From JAGTVB01 sp964624765 (lineage in GTDB: Bacteria > Pseudomonadota > Gammaproteobacteria > HK1), in contig CAZUZO010000069.1 in assembly GCA_964624765.1 (NCBI GenBank), positions 1 through 17,800 on the forward strand: a DNA stretch of 17,800 bases. Reading direction: 5' to 3'. Position numbers and translations under genes: made by a program. Below the pieces are notes generated by a model. That model searched no databases. It was not told the origin of the DNA and saw only the letters and a list, made by a program, of their open reading frames with translations. Positions 14,105 through 17,800 of the stretch are shown here, piece after piece (within the stretch, counting starts at the first letter, position 1; each line of letters opens with the position of its first letter).

Positions 14105-15892
14105 TCAGTAAACACGGGGTTTAGGGGGAACGACCTGCACCTCGTCGGTCAGGGTGTGCAGGTGCACTGGCCGGTAGCCGATGCGCGGCTCGCCGTTTTT
14201 CTGAAACCAAGCCAGGGTGTGCTTGAGCCAGTTCTCGTCGTCCCGTTCTGGATAATCCTCGCGCGCATGCGCGCCGCGGCTTTCGCAACGATTACGCGCG
14301 CAGTGCATCGTCACAACGGCCTGCCGAAGGAGGTTATCCAATTCGAGGGTTTCCACCAGATCGGAGTTCCAGATGAGGGAACGATCGGAGACGGCAACAT
14401 CCTGCAACGATGCCCACACTTCCCCGATGAGTTTGGCTCCCTCATCCAACACCGCACCGGTACGAAATACCGCGGCGTTGTTTTGCATCGTGCGTTGCAT
14501 ATTGAGGCGAATCTTGGCTGTGGTGAGCGAACCCTTCGCATACCGATGCCGGTCAAAGTGCGCCAATGCGACATCGTCGATATCAGCAGGCAAAGAGGGA
14601 TGCTTCTGTCCCGGTTTGATGAGTTCCGCACAACGTTTGGCTGCCGCTCTGCCGAACACGACGATGTCAAGTAGGGAATTGGAACCGAGCCGATTAGCGC
14701 CGTGAACGGAAACGCAAGCGCACTCACCGATTGCCAATAACCCCGGTACGATGGCATCGGTCTGCCCATCTTTGACGTTGATCACCTCGCCGTGATAATT
14801 GGTGGGGATTCCACCCATGTTGTAGTGTACCGTGGGAAGCACGGGGATCGGCTCTTTGGTGACGTCTACGCCCGCGAAGATCCTGGCTGACTCAGAGATC
14901 CCCGGCAATCGTTCCGCCAGAACCTCCGGGCCAAGGTGCTCCAGATGCAGATAAATATGGTCGCCCTGGGGTCCCACGCCGCGCCCGTCACGGATCTCGA
15001 TGGTCATGGACCGGCTGACCACATCCCGAGAGGCGAGATCTTTGGCGTTGGGGGCGTAGCGCTCCATGAATCGCTCGCCTTTGGAATTCGTCAGATAACC
15101 GCCCTCACCGCGAGAACCCTCGGTAATGAGGCAGCCGGAACCGTAGATACCGGTCGGATGAAATTGGACGAACTCCATATCCTGTAGCGGGAGCCCTGCT
15201 CGCAGCACCATCGCATTGCCATCTCCGGTGCAAGTGTGGGCGGACGTGCATGAAAAGTAGGTTCGTCCGTATCCACCGGTGGCCAGCACCACAGCATGGC
15301 TGCGAAACCGGTGCAGCGTTCCATCATCAAGATTCCACGCCAGCACGCCTCGACAGACACCATCGGGGTCCATAAGCAGATCGAGAGAGAAGTACTCAAT
15401 AAAGAACTCGGCGTGGTGTTTCAAGGATTGCTGATAAAGCGTGTGCAGGATCGCGTGTCCCGTACGATCGGCGGCCGCACAGGTGCGATGCGCCGTTCCT
15501 TGGCCGAAGTGGGTGGTCATGCCGCCGAAAGGCCGTTGGTAGATTTTGCCTTCTTCAGTGCGTGAGAAGGGAACCCCGAGATGTTCCAGCTCGATAACGG
15601 CCGGCACTGCCTCGCGGCACATATACTCGATGGCGTCCTGATCTCCCAACCAATCGGAGCCCTTGACTGTATCGTACATGTGCCATCGCCAATCGTCTTC
15701 ACCCATATTGCCGAGGGATGCGCTCATGCCCCCTTGAGCCGCCACGGTGTGGCTTCTGGTGGGAAAAACCTTGGTGATACAGGCTGTGGAAAGTCCCTCA
15801 GCTGCTAAGCCCAGGGTGGCTCGTAGCCCCGCCCCCCCTGCACCGACCACGACGACATCATAGGCGTGATCGACAATCTCATAAGCTGACAT
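14105..15892 (-). CDS. sdhA: succinate dehydrogenase flavoprotein subunit SdhA
   Basis: SdhA (595 residues) oxidises succinate to fumarate. The dinucleotide-binding motif GAGGAGLRA is near residue 17. SHTVAAQGG carries the His (48) that takes covalent FAD. Active-site segments include HPTGIYGSG, SRGEGGYL and HYNMGG, and GANRLGSNSLLD is in the C-terminal part of the FAD domain. The helical and C-terminal domains are complete, ending PPKPRVY. The ATG at 15892 has GGGAGGA upstream, overlapping the end of sdhD. Phrases such as GSDWLGDQDAIEYMCREAV and FAGVDVTKEPIPVLPTVHYN closely recall alphaproteobacterial and mitochondrial SdhA rather than the E. coli enzyme. SdhE, encoded downstream, is its expected flavinylation factor. 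Confidence 0.98.
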   Translation of the reverse strand: MSAYEIVDHAYDVVVVGAGGAGLRATLGLAAEGLSTACITKVFPTRSHTVAAQGGMSASLGNMGEDDWRWHMYDTVKGSDWLGDQDAIEYMCREAVPAVIELEHLGVPFSRTEEGKIYQRPFGGMTTHFGQGTAHRTCAAADRTGHAILHTLYQQSLKHHAEFFIEYFSLDLLMDPDGVCRGVLAWNLDDGTLHRFRSHAVVLATGGYGRTYFSCTSAHTCTGDGNAMVLRAGLPLQDMEFVQFHPTGIYGSGCLITEGSRGEGGYLTNSKGERFMERYAPNAKDLASRDVVSRSMTIEIRDGRGVGPQGDHIYLHLEHLGPEVLAERLPGISESARIFAGVDVTKEPIPVLPTVHYNMGGIPTNYHGEVINVKDGQTDAIVPGLLAIGECACVSVHGANRLGSNSLLDIVVFGRAAAKRCAELIKPGQKHPSLPADIDDVALAHFDRHRYAKGSLTTAKIRLNMQRTMQNNAAVFRTGAVLDEGAKLIGEVWASLQDVAVSDRSLIWNSDLVETLELDNLLRQAVVTMHCARNRCESRGAHAREDYPERDDENWLKHTLAWFQKNGEPRIGYRPVHLHTLTDEVQVVPPKPRVY

Positions 15893-15898
15893 AAGCTC

Positions 15899-16279
15899 TT
15901 ATCCTCCCAACGCGACCCTGAGTACCGCAAAGCCTGCCACAAACGCTAGGGCGACCAGCAGGAACTTAGATATAACGATGGCCGCGACTTTTGCCCATCC
16001 CACGTGGATGTAGTCCTCAAGTACCACTTGCATACCCAATTGCGCGTGGTAGAAGGCAACGGCAATAAAAAGCAAGAGCAACACCGCAACACTGGGCGAT
16101 CGCACCCACTGTACCGCCGTCGCGTAATCTGCACCGGTGATAGCGATGATGGAAGCCACAAGCCATAGCGACAAAGGAATCAAAGCGAGGGCCGTGAGCC
16201 GCTGGGCCCACCAGTGATGTATGCCCTCCCCAGCGGATCCCAGGCCCCGGGCTTGGGCGAGCGGTGTTCGTAATCTCAT
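15899..16279 (-). CDS. sdhD: succinate dehydrogenase membrane anchor subunit SdhD
   Basis: SdhD (126 residues) is a membrane anchor of complex II with three transmembrane helices (about 28-49, 62-83 and 98-121). HHWWAQRLTALALIPLSLW is the family opening. Within YHAQLGMQVVLEDYIH, His78 corresponds by spacing to the heme b ligand and Tyr90 to the quinone-site Tyr (E. coli His71 and Tyr83, also 12 apart). The start overlaps the sdhC stop by four bases (ATGA), implying translational coupling. Its stop overlaps the sdhA ribosome binding site. Confidence 0.95.
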   Translation of the reverse strand: MRLRTPLAQARGLGSAGEGIHHWWAQRLTALALIPLSLWLVASIIAITGADYATAVQWVRSPSVAVLLLLFIAVAFYHAQLGMQVVLEDYIHVGWAKVAAIVISKFLLVALAFVAGFAVLRVALGG

Positions 16280-16674
16280 CCAGCACCTCCACGCATTGCA
16301 TAGGCCGCGACATAGGTCAGCACCGTTAAACCGATGGAAACCATGAGTACGACGGTTCCCGAGGTGTACAGCGTTTTGAGCTCAAAGCCGAGTCCGATAT
16401 CCCAGAATAGGTGGCGTATGCCGTTACAAAGGTGATAAAAGAGGGCAAAAACCCATGGCAATAAAATGAGCTGGCCCACAACAGAACCGAACAAGGCTTG
16501 AGCGCTGGCGAAGCTGTCGCTCCCCCCTGCCAAGGCCGCCAGCCAATACACGAAGGCGAGAGTTCCGACGACCAGTGCCACTCCTGTGAGCCGATGGACG
16601 ATGGAGAGAACAGATGTTAACTGGGGTTTATAAATTTGGAGATGAGGAGAAAGAGGTCGATTCGTGATCTCCAT
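16276..16674 (-). CDS. sdhC: succinate dehydrogenase cytochrome b556 subunit SdhC
   Basis: SdhC (132 residues) is the other heme- and quinone-binding anchor, with three membrane helices (about 31-50, 66-84 and 105-126). The signature RPLSPHLQIYKPQLTS is at residues 6-21. Ser24 and Arg28 match the quinone-site Ser27 and Arg31 of E. coli by spacing, and His81 in FYHLCNGIRH matches heme ligand His84. The ATG at 16674 is preceded by GAGGT about eight bases upstream. It follows the SDHAF4-like gene by 81 bases; that gap could hold a weak secondary promoter, but I could not identify one firmly. Confidence 0.96.
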   Translation of the reverse strand: MEITNRPLSPHLQIYKPQLTSVLSIVHRLTGVALVVGTLAFVYWLAALAGGSDSFASAQALFGSVVGQLILLPWVFALFYHLCNGIRHLFWDIGLGFELKTLYTSGTVVLMVSIGLTVLTYVAAYAMRGGAG

Positions 16675-16755
16675 AGCAATACCTCGCTTGTTATGACTGC
16701 TTCCCCGCTGATCTCAACCGCCAGCATTTTGCAACATGGGCGCCCCCTGTCGAGA

Positions 16756-16968
16756 TCAAAAGTCGATGCAGCGTCCATTGCGTTCCCAGTCGCCATATCG
16801 GGTTGGTTCTGGTCCCCCAGGGCCACCGATTTCCCTGACGGCGCCTTGCTGGGAGCCCTCCTCTGGAGATTCGGTCGCTTCGTCAGGATGCGCCTGAGTT
16901 CCCTCAAGCTCAGCACTAGCGGTGTCCACCGATGCCCTCTTTATGTCAGGATTGACGGGCTGTATCAT
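16756..16968 (-). CDS. SDHAF4-like (DUF1674) succinate dehydrogenase assembly protein
   Basis: A small protein of 70 residues. Its C-terminus, REIGGPGGPEPTRYGDWE followed by RNGRCIDF, is the hallmark of the DUF1674/SDHAF4 family (yeast Sdh8), where the GPEPTRYGDWE block is near-invariant. In mitochondria this factor binds flavinylated SdhA and helps it join SdhB, and protects against stray oxidation by free SdhA. The N-terminal 45 residues are acidic and low in complexity, as expected for a disordered region. The ATG at 16968 has AAGGTG about eight bases upstream. The frame is open further upstream to 17349, but that part runs through the palindromic repeat and into ygfX and has no family match. 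It lies directly upstream of sdhC on the same strand, so it probably heads the sdh operon. Confidence 0.85.
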   Translation of the reverse strand: MIQPVNPDIKRASVDTASAELEGTQAHPDEATESPEEGSQQGAVREIGGPGGPEPTRYGDWERNGRCIDF

Positions 16969-17033
16969 GATCTGCACCTTATGTTTGCGACGCGTCACTG
17001 CTGGTTGGGGCCTGTTCACCGGTTGTGCACTGC

Positions 17034-17070
17034 ACCATACCAGTATGCGCTCGAAGACGCGCAAGTGCAA
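17034..17070 (-). promoter_or_regulatory. candidate promoter of the sdh operon
   Basis: On the minus strand TTGCAC (17065-17070) and CATACT (17042-17047) are 17 bases apart. Immediately downstream, TATGGT (17034-17039) is preceded by a TGG that could act as an extended -10. Either would start transcription roughly 60-70 bases before the SDHAF4-like ATG. Both matches are imperfect. Confidence 0.35.
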
Positions 17071-17103
17071 CGGTCTCATTTGATCTCGGTCAAGGTGCGG
17101 CGC

Positions 17104-17277
17104 TTTGGGGGCCGTTCGAGCGCGCGAGGCCGTTAAAGAATCCGGGTCGGCTTGAAGTCCGGCACTCCTGCCCCTGCCGGCCAGAGCCTTGCGCAACACG
17201 GCATTCGGCTGCCTACGGATATGGTTGCTGGTGGGCTGCGGCAAGCGGCGAGTCTGACAAAACGGTGGAAATGGCCG
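17104..17277. repeat. diverged second copy (copy B) of the 200-bp palindromic element
   Basis: By eye this aligns, in the same orientation, with the core and right end of the element at 1983-2206. Shared blocks, in order, are: GGGGG..CCG, then TT.GAGC, GCCGT(T)AA (17129), TCCG.GTCGGCTTG (17141), GTCCGGCA..TCCTGCC (17157), CTTGCG/CTTGCT, GGCTGCC (17207), and finally TCTGAC.AAACG.TGG followed by ATGGCCG (17271-17277). The left end is less clear. The right end coincides with the ygfX ribosome binding site and ATG. The copy lies in the control region between the divergent SDHAF4-like gene and ygfX. Confidence 0.55.
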
Positions 17278-17759
17278 AAACGCAGTTAGAACCCTCGGAT
17301 TTCTCGGTGCCCTTGCACCTGACGCTGGGTCCTTCATGGCAATTGGCAACTATCCTAGCCGTGATCCATGGGGGTGCGGTTTGCTGCCTTATGGTGACGA
17401 GCTTGCCTAGGTGGACTCTACTGCTCGGCATGCTGGTAGTGCTTGGACATTTTCTATACGCCCTGGGTCAGCACGCGTTTCGCTTTGCCAGCACCGCGAT
17501 CACCGAGTTCATCCTGTCGGACGATGCTCGGATTCAGCTGATCACCCGCGGAGGAGGGCGAATGCCCTCGCGGCTAGTGGGAGGCTACTCCCATCCGATG
17601 CTGGGGGTGTTGCGGGTTCGCCTTGGACCGTGGCATCGGCGAGCGCTGGTACTGCTTCCGGATATGGTTGACCCGGATCGGTTACGTGAGTTGCGGGTTC
17701 GTGTTCGCCAGCTTGCGAGAAGCACCGATCGATCGATAGCGAGAGCTGAGAGGTTGTGA
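17271..17759 (+). CDS. ygfX: YgfX/CptA-family membrane protein
   Basis: A 162-residue inner-membrane protein whose layout fits the YgfX (CptA) family. It has a short N-terminus with FSVPLHLTLGPSWQLA, two closely spaced membrane helices (about 24-43 and 48-67), then a soluble domain ending in the family-like VLLPDMVDPDRLRELRVRVR. YgfX was described as the partner of SdhE/YgfY in enterobacteria, and as a toxin affecting cytoskeletal proteins in E. coli; later work centres on SdhE as a flavinylation factor. The ATG at 17271 is preceded by GGTGGA. An earlier in-frame start near 17025 would translate the palindromic repeat and is rejected. It is divergent from the sdh operon. Sequence divergence in this family makes the call good but not certain. 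Confidence 0.75.
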   Translation: MAETQLEPSDFSVPLHLTLGPSWQLATILAVIHGGAVCCLMVTSLPRWTLLLGMLVVLGHFLYALGQHAFRFASTAITEFILSDDARIQLITRGGGRMPSRLVGGYSHPMLGVLRVRLGPWHRRALVLLPDMVDPDRLRELRVRVRQLARSTDRSIARAERL

Positions 17760-17800
17760 AAAAACCTGCTACACAACCCGATAGCGGCGTTGGGCGGTGC

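Noticed and set aside
16969..17349. N-terminal extension of the SDHAF4-like protein to about 197 residues
   Set aside because: The extension runs through the palindromic repeat and antisense to ygfX and has no family resemblance. The ATG at 16968 has a good ribosome binding site and gives a plausible size.
17756..17800. Possible downstream gene starting at a GTG that overlaps the ygfX stop
   Set aside because: Only 15 codons are visible before the window ends, the purine-rich sequence is too close to the GTG, and no family is recognisable.

Overview
The window looks like a chromosomal segment of a gammaproteobacterium, with moderately GC-rich DNA. The evidence is gene content and order. An initiator tRNA precedes rimP-nusA-infB-rbfA-truB-rpsO-pnp, the classical gammaproteobacterial order, and fliA, sdhE, ygfZ and ygfX are also present. 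The succinate dehydrogenase genes, however, read like the alphaproteobacterial/mitochondrial type rather than the enterobacterial type. I cannot name a genus.

Layout. (1) 1-1864: the possible tail of an unidentified gene, a 480-base leader, then fliA (flagellar sigma-28) facing a lone AMMECR1-domain gene. (2) 1904-3180: a non-coding accessory stretch. It holds a roughly 200-bp imperfect palindrome (copy A) bracketed by a 10-bp direct repeat, a promoter with a GC-rich discriminator, the initiator tRNA (metY position), a 92-codon gene I do not recognise, a second and unrelated palindromic element with perfect 18-bp ends, a strong sigma-70 promoter, and a leader ending in an intrinsic terminator in front of rimP. 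(3) 3192-11795: a tightly packed plus-strand block for ribosome maturation, transcription elongation, translation initiation, tRNA pseudouridylation and RNA decay. rpsO has its own promoter. (4) 11940-16968, minus strand: an SDHAF4-like gene, sdhC, sdhD, sdhA, sdhB, sdhE and ygfZ. This looks like one operon for complex II and its maturation. (5) 16969-17800: the divergent control region, containing a diverged second copy (copy B) of the 200-bp palindrome that runs up to the start codon of ygfX, then ygfX itself.

How it works together. The plus-strand block couples translation initiation (tRNA-fMet, IF2), 30S maturation (RimP, RbfA, S15) and RNA processing (NusA, TruB, PNPase); its leader looks like an attenuator. 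The minus-strand block makes succinate dehydrogenase with factors for its cofactors: SdhE for covalent FAD, an SDHAF4-like protein that in mitochondria handles flavinylated SdhA, and YgfZ for Fe-S protein maintenance. YgfX, described in other gammaproteobacteria as the partner of SdhE, is transcribed divergently from this operon.

The points most worth a second look are the SDHAF4-like gene at the head of the sdh operon, the two copies of the 200-bp palindrome (one fused to a start codon), and the 145-bp inverted-repeat element whose right arm lies where an UP element of the rimP promoter would be.
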